From Thermoplasmata archaeon (GTDB lineage: Archaea; Thermoplasmatota; Thermoplasmata; Lutacidiplasmatales; UBA184), in contig JASIEC010000111.1 of NCBI GenBank assembly GCA_030046135.1, positions 1-6,290 of the forward strand: a stretch of DNA of 6,290 bases, in the 5' to 3' direction. Made by a program: the position numbers and the translations under genes. Below, in pieces: positions 1 through 5,994 of this stretch. The first letter of the stretch is position 1. Every line of letters starts with the position of its first letter. Under the pieces are notes generated by a model. It searched no databases and was not told where the DNA came from. It saw only the letters and a list, made by a program, of their open reading frames with translations.

Positions 1-138
1 GTGGCAGCTCGCGCCGGGGCCCACCCTGAGAGGAGCTCTCCCGCGGTGGTCCCGGCCGCCATGGATCGGCGCGAGCCGTCTGGGAGTTCTGCGGTCACCG
101 AGTCGTCCGGCATCGCTTGCGACTCCCCGTTCAACCTC

Positions 139-181
139 CCCCCGCCAAAACGGTGGCGGCCTGACGCCCCACCGGCGGGGG
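139..181. repeat. Nested GC-rich inverted repeat (hairpin)
   Basis: CCCCCGCC at 139-146 is the exact reverse complement of GGCGGGGG at 174-181. Inside it, GGTGG at 152-156 can pair with CCACC at 169-173, giving a nested stem. A second 7-bp inverted repeat follows at 206-212 and 222-228 (CCCGCGC and GCGCGGG, 9-nt loop). The structure could be a factor-independent end for a transcript from either side, or part of a structured RNA. High GC content makes chance stems common, so the function is open. Confidence 0.4.
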
Positions 182-372
182 TACTCTCGATCGTACGCCC
201 TCGGTCCCGCGCCCGCCCCGAGCGCGGGCTCGACCGACCCGTCCGAGGCGACCACCGACCGATCGCGCCGCCGCCGGTGCTTATGGAGGCTGTGCCATCG
301 CAGGAACTCGGTCCCGCGCTCCGGTCGGCCCCAGGAATGTCCTAGGGGAAAGGTCGTCGGAAGAGGTTGGGA

Positions 373-396
373 GGGTCTCCCCGGTTGGAGAGACCC
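373..396 (-). terminator. Possible terminator of the thermopsin gene
   Basis: GGGTCTC at 373-379 pairs perfectly with GAGACCC at 390-396 around a 10-nt loop, 30 nt past the thermopsin stop codon. On the minus strand it is followed by pyrimidine-rich DNA with short T runs (about 340-370) but no long T tract. Archaeal terminators rely mainly on T-rich tracts, so the hairpin is at most supporting evidence. The position is the main reason for the call. Confidence 0.3.
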
Positions 397-426
397 GCCC
401 CGATCCGGTCGTGGCGGAGGGACTCT

Positions 427-3400
427 CTACCTCCTCGGATTGAACGACACCGCGACCGACGTCGCGGCCCCGTCCACCGTGAGCCTCGGGGGCGTCCCGT
501 GCGAGGTGTAGCCGGCCTCCGCCCCGATCCGATAGCTGTAGGTGTCGTTCGTCAGGTGGAAGACGATCGGGTCGCCCGCCGCGCTCGTCTCCGTGACCCC
601 GTGGATCGTCACCGACCAGGTCCCCGTCGAGAGGCCGATCTCGGTGAACGTCACGGTGTACGGGTAGGCGAACGTCAGCGCCACCGTCGTGCTCGAGGCG
701 AGGTCGAGGTCCTCCGTGACCCCGCCGGTCAGGTTCACGGTCGAGCGGGCGATCTTCCCCGTGATCGTCTGGCCGGTGAGCGGAGAGACGACCGAGTAGG
801 AGTACTCCCCCGGCGTGAGGGCAGGGAACTTGACGGACCGCCCGTCCGAGCAGAGGCTCAGTCCCTCCACCTCGACGCACCAGTTCTGGGTGAGCGGGAG
901 CCCCTTCTCCGTGAACGTCAGGACGGCCGTCCGGCCGTGCGAGAACGCCACGTCCACGACCGCCGCGCTACCGCAGACGATCACCGTCAGTCCGGCGTTC
1001 GTCGTGCACCGGTCCGCGAAGACGCCCGACGCGACGTCGTAGCCGGACGGTCCCAGGACGAGGTAGTTGTACGTCCCGTTCGACAGGTGGAACACGAGCG
1101 AGGTCGCCGAGTCCGTCGACAGAAGCTCCCCGTCCACCTCGACCGACCAGCCGTGGCGCGCAAGCTGCGACGACGGAAGGCCGCTCTCCGTGAACGTGAT
1201 CGCGTACGTGACCAGCGCGTACTCGACCGAGACCGACGTGGGGGCCCCGACGACGGAGAACCCGCCGCGGGCCGCCGCGTACGACGCGTTCCCCGACGAG
1301 AGGGTGTACGTGTACGTCCCGTTCGTGAGGACCAGGTCGATCGACGTCGCCGACGTCGTGTTGTTCGCCACTTCGAAGCCGTCCGAGTTGAACACCTGGA
1401 TGTCCCAGGAGGTCCCCGACGGAAGCCCGCTCTCCGTGACCGTCACGCCGAACAGGCCGGTCGTCAGCGGAGCGTAGTCGCCGCCCGGGTAGATCCAGGG
1501 TCCGTAGCCCAGGTACGTCGTCCCGTTCTCGTCGTAGGGAAGCATTCCGTAGGGATTGTCGGCCCCGTTGTACGGGTTCACGACGATCCCGTAGTCCCAC
1601 CAGTAGTTCCCGCCCTGCGTCGACGTGCCGAGGATGCTCCCCGTGAGCGGCTCTCCCGGGAAGCCGGGCGCGTAGTTGACGACCGACGCCGCCTCCGGCG
1701 TGATGTTGAACGTGTTCGGGAAGAACTCGATTGTCCCGGAGTAGAGGTTCTCGATGATCAGCCACGCGGTGGTCGGGGTTAGGAACGCGTTGTTGTAGAT
1801 GGTGTTGTTCGGGCCCGCGAGCTCGAGGCCGAGGCCCAGGTAGAATGGCAGCGGGGTGCACAGCGCTTCGATCCCAGCGGTCGGGGCGTGCAGGCACGCC
1901 GTCGTCGGGGCGAGGAACGTAGTCTCAAACGTGTTCCCCCAGACCGTGTAGTTGTCCCCGCCCACGTTGAGCGGAGGCGCAAAGAAGTTCGACCCCGAGA
2001 AGATCAGGAGCCCCTGGCTCCCGCCGCTCACGAACGTGTTCCCCGCGATCAGGTTGTTGGAGCCCTCGTAGAAGATCACGTTGAACGTGTCGAACACCGC
2101 CGGGTAGAACACGTCCTCGCCGAACCAGCCCGAGATGGCGGTCGCGTTGAGGAGGCCCACGTTCGAGTCGTTCCAGAACCAGTACTGGAGGTCGTTGTGC
2201 GCCGGCAGGTACGATCCTGGGAACTGGAACGTGTTCGTCGTCGTGCTGAACGAGGGCGGGTTCACGAACTCGGTCGTCACGTTCGTGCCGTAGAGGAACA
2301 CGGCCGGATACGCCGGGAACGCGTAGTCGTTGTAGACGCCGAAGTCGGGGCCGATCGGCGCGGACTGAGTGTTCGGCATGATGTACGGCGCGATCGCCGT
2401 GCCGAGCCCTGAGACCGCGAGCGTGGCGACGTCCGAGTTGTTGAACGCCCAGAGCGGCGTGTAGATTCCGGCCGCCGGATCCGGCGAGAGCGCCACGACC
2501 ACCGTCGTCGGGCCGGTGACGTTGATGACCGTCGTCGCGGACGTGAAGTCCGACAGCTCGGAGAGGACCGTGTAGACCCCGGGCGTGAGGTAGAGGGTGT
2601 TCGTGAACGCCTCGGGGGCGACGGCCGGCTCGTTGTCGGTGAAGTTCACCGACGCGCCGGTCGTGTTCACGATGTTGAACGCGTTCGCCGGGGTGACCGA
2701 CAGGGTGACCGGGTACGATCCCTCGGGAGCGCTCGCGTTCCACAGGCCGGTGAGGACCGACGGCCCGGTCGTCAGGGTGGCATACGTCGGCAGGCCCGCC
2801 GGGCCGCCGGGGGCGTTGCTCCACGCGATGCTCGCGCCCGTGACCGTCTCGCCGGTCTCGCTGCCGAAGTCAAACGCCGACGGGACCGACTGGTACGAGG
2901 TGCTCGTCGCGTTCCACGTCGCGAGCCCCATCGTCGCGTCGGCGTCGAAGAGGGTCGCCTGGCTGCCGCCGCCGGGCCCGCCGAGCGTCAGCTCGAGGTC
3001 CTCGGGGAGGCCGATCGGGCTGTACTGCTGGCCGTTGATCGTGTAGTTCGACGGCACGGTGAGCGGGGTGCCCCCCAGCGCGGTCGAGTTGAAGACGACC
3101 CAGTCGTAGGGGTAGGTGAAGTTCTCACTCGGATACGTCGAGCTGTTCAGCTGGATGGTGAAGCTCACGTTGTTGCGACCGTTCGTGATCGTGTTGTTCA
3201 TCCAGAACGTGAGGTTGAACGGATAGTAGACGGGGAACGGGATCACCGCCTCGTGGTAGTAGTACTCGGTCCCGACCTGGACCCCGCCCGGCGCGTGCGA
3301 ATAGAAGACGTTCGTGGAGAGCGGTCCGCCCGAGAAGTTCCAGACGTTCGAGTCGAGGTACATGAAGTGGGTCTGGGGGAAGAAGCCGAGGACGTCCTGG

Positions 3401-3981
3401 GTCCAGAACGTGTAGTTGTCGACGCCGAACAACGTGATGTTCGTCGTGACGGCGTTCAGCTGGATCCCGTAGCCGTCCGGCGAGCTGTCGACCAAGTTCA
3501 TCGGCTCGATCCCGGTCGAGTTCATGTCGACGGATCCCCGCACGCTGGTGGTGTTCTGGACCGTCCCGATCACGGTGTCCCCGGGCCCTGCGCTCAGGCC
3601 GAGGTCCGAGAGCCCCATGGGGGCCGGGTTGCCGTTGTAGAGGGGTGTGATCACGCCGGTCGCCTTCGCGGAGGCGATCTGGGCGGGCGACGCCGAGGGC
3701 CGGGGGACAAAGACGACCTGCGGGCTGATCCCCGCGGCCTTGGTCGCCGCGAGCGCCGAGCTGGCCATCTCCGCACCCAGGTTCTCCGCCGGGGCGGCGA
3801 CGACCGGGCTCGAGGCCCCCGTGGAAACGACGCTCGGCGCGGCCGTCGCCGGCGCCGCGTGATCGGCGCCGGCGGTCATCGCCGCCGGGGCCCCGAACAC
3901 TCCCCCGAACGCGAAACCCACAACCATCAACGCGGTCACCGCTAGCAACCCCACCCGAGTTCGCATGCGTGGCTCTGACAT
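427..3981 (-). CDS. Thermopsin-family (peptidase A5) secreted protein with beta-helix region and four C-terminal repeats
   Basis: This 1184-residue protein is probably an extracellular acid protease or a relative. Residues 1-35 form a signal peptide: basic start (MSEPRMRTR), hydrophobic core at about 11-30, then an Ala-rich stretch. Residues 115-420 match the thermopsin core, including PMGLSDLGLS (121-130), GYGIQLNAVTTNITLF (170-185), YTFWTQDVLGF (190-200) and FMYLDSNVWNFS (206-217). Residues 620-840 are rich in NNLIAGNTF- and NNTIYNNAF-type turns and GGNYWWDYG, as in a right-handed beta-helix. Residues 845-1184 are four repeats. There is no C-terminal membrane anchor; the protein ends NPRR. 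About thirty N-X-S/T sequons fit a glycosylated surface product. I chose ATG 3981 because a TATA box is centred 32 nt upstream; ATG 3966 is the alternative. An upstream in-frame ATG at 4062 lies beyond the TATA box. The A5 family is clear to me by sequence character, but substrate and activity are inferred. Confidence 0.9.
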   Translation of the reverse strand: MSEPRMRTRVGLLAVTALMVVGFAFGGVFGAPAAMTAGADHAAPATAAPSVVSTGASSPVVAAPAENLGAEMASSALAATKAAGISPQVVFVPRPSASPAQIASAKATGVITPLYNGNPAPMGLSDLGLSAGPGDTVIGTVQNTTSVRGSVDMNSTGIEPMNLVDSSPDGYGIQLNAVTTNITLFGVDNYTFWTQDVLGFFPQTHFMYLDSNVWNFSGGPLSTNVFYSHAPGGVQVGTEYYYHEAVIPFPVYYPFNLTFWMNNTITNGRNNVSFTIQLNSSTYPSENFTYPYDWVVFNSTALGGTPLTVPSNYTINGQQYSPIGLPEDLELTLGGPGGGSQATLFDADATMGLATWNATSTSYQSVPSAFDFGSETGETVTGASIAWSNAPGGPAGLPTYATLTTGPSVLTGLWNASAPEGSYPVTLSVTPANAFNIVNTTGASVNFTDNEPAVAPEAFTNTLYLTPGVYTVLSELSDFTSATTVINVTGPTTVVVALSPDPAAGIYTPLWAFNNSDVATLAVSGLGTAIAPYIMPNTQSAPIGPDFGVYNDYAFPAYPAVFLYGTNVTTEFVNPPSFSTTTNTFQFPGSYLPAHNDLQYWFWNDSNVGLLNATAISGWFGEDVFYPAVFDTFNVIFYEGSNNLIAGNTFVSGGSQGLLIFSGSNFFAPPLNVGGDNYTVWGNTFETTFLAPTTACLHAPTAGIEALCTPLPFYLGLGLELAGPNNTIYNNAFLTPTTAWLIIENLYSGTIEFFPNTFNITPEAASVVNYAPGFPGEPLTGSILGTSTQGGNYWWDYGIVVNPYNGADNPYGMLPYDENGTTYLGYGPWIYPGGDYAPLTTGLFGVTVTESGLPSGTSWDIQVFNSDGFEVANNTTSATSIDLVLTNGTYTYTLSSGNASYAAARGGFSVVGAPTSVSVEYALVTYAITFTESGLPSSQLARHGWSVEVDGELLSTDSATSLVFHLSNGTYNYLVLGPSGYDVASGVFADRCTTNAGLTVIVCGSAAVVDVAFSHGRTAVLTFTEKGLPLTQNWCVEVEGLSLCSDGRSVKFPALTPGEYSYSVVSPLTGQTITGKIARSTVNLTGGVTEDLDLASSTTVALTFAYPYTVTFTEIGLSTGTWSVTIHGVTETSAAGDPIVFHLTNDTYSYRIGAEAGYTSHGTPPRLTVDGAATSVAVSFNPRR
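430..1449 (-). repeat. Four tandem TESGLPSG-type protein repeats within the thermopsin gene
   Basis: Four diverged copies encode residues 845-924, 925-1015, 1016-1105 and 1106-1184. Each opens with a strand and signature: VTVTESGLPSGTSW, ITFTESGLPSS, LTFTEKGLPLTQNW and VTFTEIGLSTGTW. Each then has a mid-repeat motif of the type LTNGTYTY, LSNGTYNY, LTPGEYSY or LTNDTYSY, and closes on hydrophobic strands such as TSVSVEYA. This looks like a small all-beta sandwich, 79-91 residues per unit. Similar units are known to me at the C-termini of Thermoplasmata surface and secreted proteins. Repeats 2 and 3 each carry a cysteine pair (992/1003 and 1035/1044). A role in substrate binding or cell-surface attachment is an inference. 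Confidence 0.85.
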
Positions 3982-4009
3982 GGGTAGCGGCGGGGACGGA
4001 GACTCGTTG

Positions 4010-4015
4010 CTTAAA
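4010..4015 (-). promoter_or_regulatory. TATA box of the thermopsin gene
   Basis: On the minus strand the sequence reads ACATTTAAGC, an A/T-rich island in GC-rich DNA, with TTTAA centred at 4013. That is 32 nt before ATG 3981, so a transcript starting about 26 nt downstream would have a leader of only a few bases. No Shine-Dalgarno sequence precedes the ATG, in keeping with a nearly leaderless mRNA. A second A/T-rich element, GGTTATACAG on the minus strand at 4021-4030, is an alternative or upstream element. Confidence 0.6.
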
Positions 4016-4030
4016 TGTTGCTGTATAACC

Positions 4031-4330
4031 TTCCCGCTGACTCCTGGGCCCGGCACCCCCACGGGCGATCCACACAGGTCGTTCGGGCTCCCGATGCTGA
4101 CAGCGTCGTTCGCCAGCCGCCCGCGCAGTCTGTCTGCCCATCTCCTGAGGGTACGTCAGGGCCGGGCCCTTCCGACGGCCCTACCGTCTGCGCCCTGTCC
4201 GACCTCACCGTGTGCTTCCCCTCGGCTCCTCTTCGGTCCTACACCGAACAGGCGCTCACCCGTCGATCGGCATCCAGGACAGCGTGCAAGGAGCCTACGG
4301 CAAGCCCTGAGCGCGCAATCCGACCGGCCC
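4031..4330. other. Spacer between the thermopsin promoter and the zinc-ribbon gene, with two inverted repeats
   Basis: I find no credible coding sequence or RNA gene in these 300 bases; frames that stay open encode compositionally biased Arg/Ser/Pro text. The visible structure is a 13-bp perfect palindrome AGGGCCGGGCCCT at 4158-4170, with another GGCCCT at 4177-4182, and an inverted repeat TTCGGT-CCTAC-ACCGAA at 4232-4248. The latter lies 83 nt past the zinc-ribbon stop and could shape the end of that transcript. The palindrome could be an operator, but it sits about 170 nt upstream of the inferred thermopsin start site. Confidence 0.4.
4232..4248. repeat. Short perfect inverted repeat (6-bp stem, 5-nt loop)
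   Basis: TTCGGT at 4232-4237 and ACCGAA at 4243-4248 are exact reverse complements separated by CCTAC. It lies downstream of the minus-strand zinc-ribbon gene, so a transcript-end hairpin is possible, but no T-rich tract follows on that strand. It could equally be a chance stem. Confidence 0.3.
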
Positions 4331-4636
4331 CTACTGTCGCACCCCGCAGTGAGGGCAGGCGACGGGAGTGCCCTCGAGCAGGCCCCCGCAATACCGGCAC
4401 CGAGAAGGACCCACGACTATCCGGGGCGTGCTGGCGAGTTTCCGGCCCGCCACGCCGGCCGCAAGTGCGAGCAACGCGGGGAGAATCGCCCAGAGCACGA
4501 ATCCCTTGACGATCAGGGTAATGGCGACCGCCGCAAGGACGGCCCCCGCGGCGTATGCCGCGTACGGAGAGCGGCCGATACCGGCAAACAGCGCCAGGCC
4601 AGGACCACTTGGTAGGCCGGCCTGGTTCTGGGACAT
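4331..4636 (-). CDS. Small two-helix membrane protein with C-terminal zinc ribbon
   Basis: I do not recognise a named family for this 101-residue protein. Two hydrophobic segments lie at about residues 27-43 (AYAAGAVLAAVAITLIV) and 46-64, joined by a tight turn containing Lys45. A positively charged segment follows, then a zinc ribbon with Cys80, Cys83, Cys94 and Cys97 (CRYCGG ... CPHCG, spacing CxxC-x10-CxxC). The Arg/Lys after helix 2 suggest that the ribbon faces the cytoplasm. ATG 4636 is chosen because a TATA box is centred 32 nt upstream. A TTG at 4657 would add seven residues but falls too close to the TATA box. No Shine-Dalgarno motif is visible. The gene is codirectional with the thermopsin gene but separated by 349 nt and a second promoter, so an operon is unlikely. 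Metal binding is inferred from the motif; no role is assigned. Confidence 0.8.
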   Translation of the reverse strand: MSQNQAGLPSGPGLALFAGIGRSPYAAYAAGAVLAAVAITLIVKGFVLWAILPALLALAAGVAGRKLASTPRIVVGPSRCRYCGGLLEGTPVACPHCGVRQ

Positions 4637-4663
4637 GCCGCCCCCTTGGGGAAGCAATCCAAC

Positions 4664-4671
4664 GGTATATC
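4664..4671 (-). promoter_or_regulatory. TATA box of the zinc-ribbon gene
   Basis: The minus strand reads GGACGTGATATACC, with ATATA centred at 4668 and a purine-rich stretch upstream that could serve as a TFB recognition element. The centre lies 32 nt before ATG 4636, the same distance as in the thermopsin promoter. This predicts a transcript with only a few leader bases. Confidence 0.65.
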
Positions 4672-4799
4672 ACGTCCTGCACTTTCCCGTCTGTCTGGGG
4701 ACGCCGGCAGGGGTTCCCGAGAGCGAAGGCCGTCGCGGGGGCCCTTCGACCGTGCGTGGTCGGTCGAGAGCCGACGAAGAAGGTGTACCCGCCCCGCCG

Positions 4800-4997
4800 T
4801 GGAGGCGAATCCACCCCGACCTAGCGACGCTTGGCGCCTTGGCGGGCGTAAGGTCCGCCCCGCACGATCTCCGGTGGACCTTTGGGCCCGGCTGCCTTAG
4901 CTGGAACGGAGCCGGTCTCAACGAGACTCGGTCACTCTACGGTCACGCCTCGACGGAAATGAGCCTCGACCACGGCGGGCTCTTTCCAACACGATGA
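4800..4997 (+). pseudogene. Relic of a tyrosine recombinase (integrase) C-terminus
   Basis: This frame encodes the terminal part of a tyrosine recombinase catalytic domain and nothing recognisable before it. After a helix-like stretch (ATLGALAGVRSAP) comes the HxxR box, HDLRWTF, with His at 4863-4865. Then NGAGLNETRSLYGHAST follows, matching the family's NGADL...LLGHxS block, with the box His at 4944-4946. In XerC/XerD-type enzymes the nucleophilic Tyr lies nine residues after that His. Here this position is His (CAC at 4971-4973), one T-to-C change from TAC. The frame stops at TGA 4995-4997. The N-terminal DNA-binding domain, the first catalytic Arg and the beta-hairpin Lys are missing upstream, where the zinc-ribbon promoter now lies. 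I conclude it is an inactive remnant of an integrated element. The 5' limit of the relic is uncertain; the assignment rests on motif order and spacing. Confidence 0.7.
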
Positions 4998-5132
4998 CGG
5001 CCGCCGTTGAGTCGCTCGACGGCACGCGTCGTCCGCTCGCCCCATCCATTGGGCGACCGCGAACCCATCCCGAGAGGTAGGCCCCTGACGTGCGCTCAGC
5101 TCGCCCATCACTCCTCACCGAGTCAGCTGGTT
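4998..5132. other. Convergent intergenic gap between recombinase relic and HisA-like gene
   Basis: No gene is visible. A 6-bp inverted repeat (TCGCCC at 5037-5042, GGGCGA at 5051-5056, 8-nt loop) lies about 80 nt beyond the stop of the minus-strand HisA-like gene and could lie in its untranslated end. No T-rich tract accompanies it. Confidence 0.3.
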
Positions 5133-5906
5133 CTAGGTCTCATCATCGCGCAGCGGGGCCTCGGGGTCGGATCGCAAGGGAGGAGGCGGGGCCGGCTGGG
5201 AGAGGCCCGGGATCTCATCCAGGTGGAAGATTCCCCCGGCCGCCCCGGACGCCAGGAGTCGGTTCGCGTCCTGGCGGGTGAACGTGCCGTCAACCCACGT
5301 CGGCCCCTCGCTCGCGAGGGCGCGCACGAGGCTCCAGTCGGGAGCCCCTTCCCGGGGGGAGACGATGAGATGATCCGGGCCCTCTAGGCGGGCCTGACGG
5401 GCGAGGGCGGCCGGGTCGGTGGTCCCCCACGAGGGAGCGGCGCGAGCGAGCGATCCTTCGATCTCGACCTCGAAGGCGATCTCGGTCGAGAGCTTCCAGG
5501 CTTTGCGCAGTTCGGCCGGCCCCCGAAGGCGCGAGCTGGAGAGCACAGCCCGCTGCGCCCCCGTGACGAGCACGTCGATCGCCTGGTCGACGTTCCGGAC
5601 CCCGGCGTCGACCCAGAGCGTCGCGTCCCGCGCGAGCTCCTGGAGGTAGTCGAGCTGGGGCTCCCCCTGCTCGATGCCCGTGAGGTCGACGAGATAGATC
5701 AGCGGGAACTCCGGGGTCAGTCGGTCGATCACGTCGAATGGATCGAGCGGAGCCCCCTCGGGCGTCCGGGCCGGGACCGGACCGTCCTCCCCCGGGAGGC
5801 AGACGAGACCGGATCGGAGCATCACGCACGGCACCAGACCGGGCCGCGCCCCGGGCCCGGAGGCGGCGGCACGAGACCCCGCGGAGGGACGGGGAGTCGC
5901 CGACAT
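5133..5906 (-). CDS. HisA/HisF-family TIM-barrel protein, probably not a HisA isomerase
   Basis: The 257-residue product reads as a full (beta/alpha)8 barrel of the histidine-biosynthesis fold. Strands fall at about residues 24-29, 68-73 (LIYLVDLTGIEQG), 97-100 (LWVDAGVR), 118-122, 143-149, 179-182, 203-206 (TWVDG) and 225-229. The VDAGVR phosphate-loop motif and the VDLTGIEQG strand resemble the archaeal hisA/hisF-related family (TIGR00734 type), whose function is not settled to my knowledge. HisA uses an Asp at the end of strand 1; here that position reads VPCVM, with Met29. Strand 5 has Glu146, Glu148 and Glu150 but no Asp where HisA has its second one. A Pro-rich tail (PAPPPP) follows strand 8. 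ATG 5906 has GGAGG 15 nt upstream, rather far; a GTG at 5834 would start directly at strand 1. Starts further upstream would run antisense into rnpB. Catalysis of the HisA reaction is unlikely; another sugar-phosphate substrate is possible. Confidence 0.8.
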   Translation of the reverse strand: MSATPRPSAGSRAAASGPGARPGLVPCVMLRSGLVCLPGEDGPVPARTPEGAPLDPFDVIDRLTPEFPLIYLVDLTGIEQGEPQLDYLQELARDATLWVDAGVRNVDQAIDVLVTGAQRAVLSSSRLRGPAELRKAWKLSTEIAFEVEIEGSLARAAPSWGTTDPAALARQARLEGPDHLIVSPREGAPDWSLVRALASEGPTWVDGTFTRQDANRLLASGAAGGIFHLDEIPGLSQPAPPPPLRSDPEAPLRDDET

Positions 5907-5994
5907 GCTCGCCCCGACACCCCTCCGGCTTTTCGGGCTTTCCGCTCTCTCTGCGCCGACCGAGACTATTTGGGGGCGAAGGCAGTTCGCCTCC
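5907..5994. promoter_or_regulatory. Divergent promoter region between HisA-like gene and rnpB
   Basis: These 88 bases serve both directions. For rnpB (plus) the A/T-rich ACTATTTG at 5965-5972 is the best TATA candidate and predicts a start near 5995. For the HisA-like gene (minus) only weak A-rich elements are seen, such as GAAAAG at 5929-5934, about 26 nt before ATG 5906, so its promoter is not firmly placed. A GGAGG on the minus strand ends 15 nt before the ATG. Confidence 0.45.
5965..5972 (+). promoter_or_regulatory. Putative TATA box of rnpB
   Basis: ACTATTTG stands out as an A/T-rich octamer in GC-rich DNA, preceded by purine-containing GAG. It is centred about 27 nt upstream of position 5995, which is where the RNase P RNA would need to begin for helix P1 to precede P2 at 6012-6017. 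Placement depends on the still unseen P1 partner strand. Confidence 0.45.

Larger units (their letters stand above)
1..426. other. Gene-free stretch with GC-rich inverted repeats
   Basis: I see no convincing gene here. A frame open from the left edge to 345 on the plus strand reads as low-complexity Arg/Pro/Ser-rich sequence with no domain and no usable start signal, so I do not call it. The stretch holds three inverted repeats: 139-146 with 174-181 (8 bp, partly nested), 206-212 with 222-228 (7 bp) and 373-379 with 390-396 (7 bp). It lies just 3' of the minus-strand thermopsin gene, so part of it is probably that gene's untranslated end. The left portion may contain the edge of something beyond the window. 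I recognise no tRNA or CRISPR signal. Confidence 0.5.

Noticed and set aside
1..345. Plus-strand frame open from a GTG at the left edge (114 codons)
   Set aside because: The product is biased toward Arg, Pro and Ser with no recognisable domain, the start is simply the window edge, and strong inverted repeats lie inside it. Long chance frames are common in DNA this rich in GC.
367..1782. Long plus-strand frame (471 codons) and other frames overlapping the thermopsin gene
   Set aside because: They are antisense or shifted readings of the thermopsin coding sequence, extremely rich in Arg, Val and Asp, as expected for shadows of a GC-rich gene.
3982..4062. Upstream ATG at 4062 as thermopsin start
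   Set aside because: The added 27 residues would span the TATA box at 4010-4015 and push the signal peptide inside the protein.
4765..4797. REPTKKVYPP in another plus frame as the recombinase beta-hairpin Lys block
   Set aside because: It vaguely resembles the GKGxKxRxVPL block, but it lies only about 22 codons before HDLR, far closer than in intact enzymes, and in a different frame. It is too weak to extend the relic.
4799..4814. GTGGA-GGCGAA-TCCAC stem as a tRNA T-arm or attachment-site remnant
   Set aside because: The loop is six rather than seven bases, lacks the TTCRA pattern in a matching register, and no anticodon or D-arm can be found on either side. A tRNA end next to a recombinase relic would be expected, but the evidence is insufficient.
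4239..4814. Minus-strand frame of 191 codons overlapping the zinc-ribbon gene
   Set aside because: It is a different-frame shadow. The zinc-ribbon frame has hydrophobic segments and ordered Cys pairs, whereas this one is Arg/Gly/Pro-rich with no domain.
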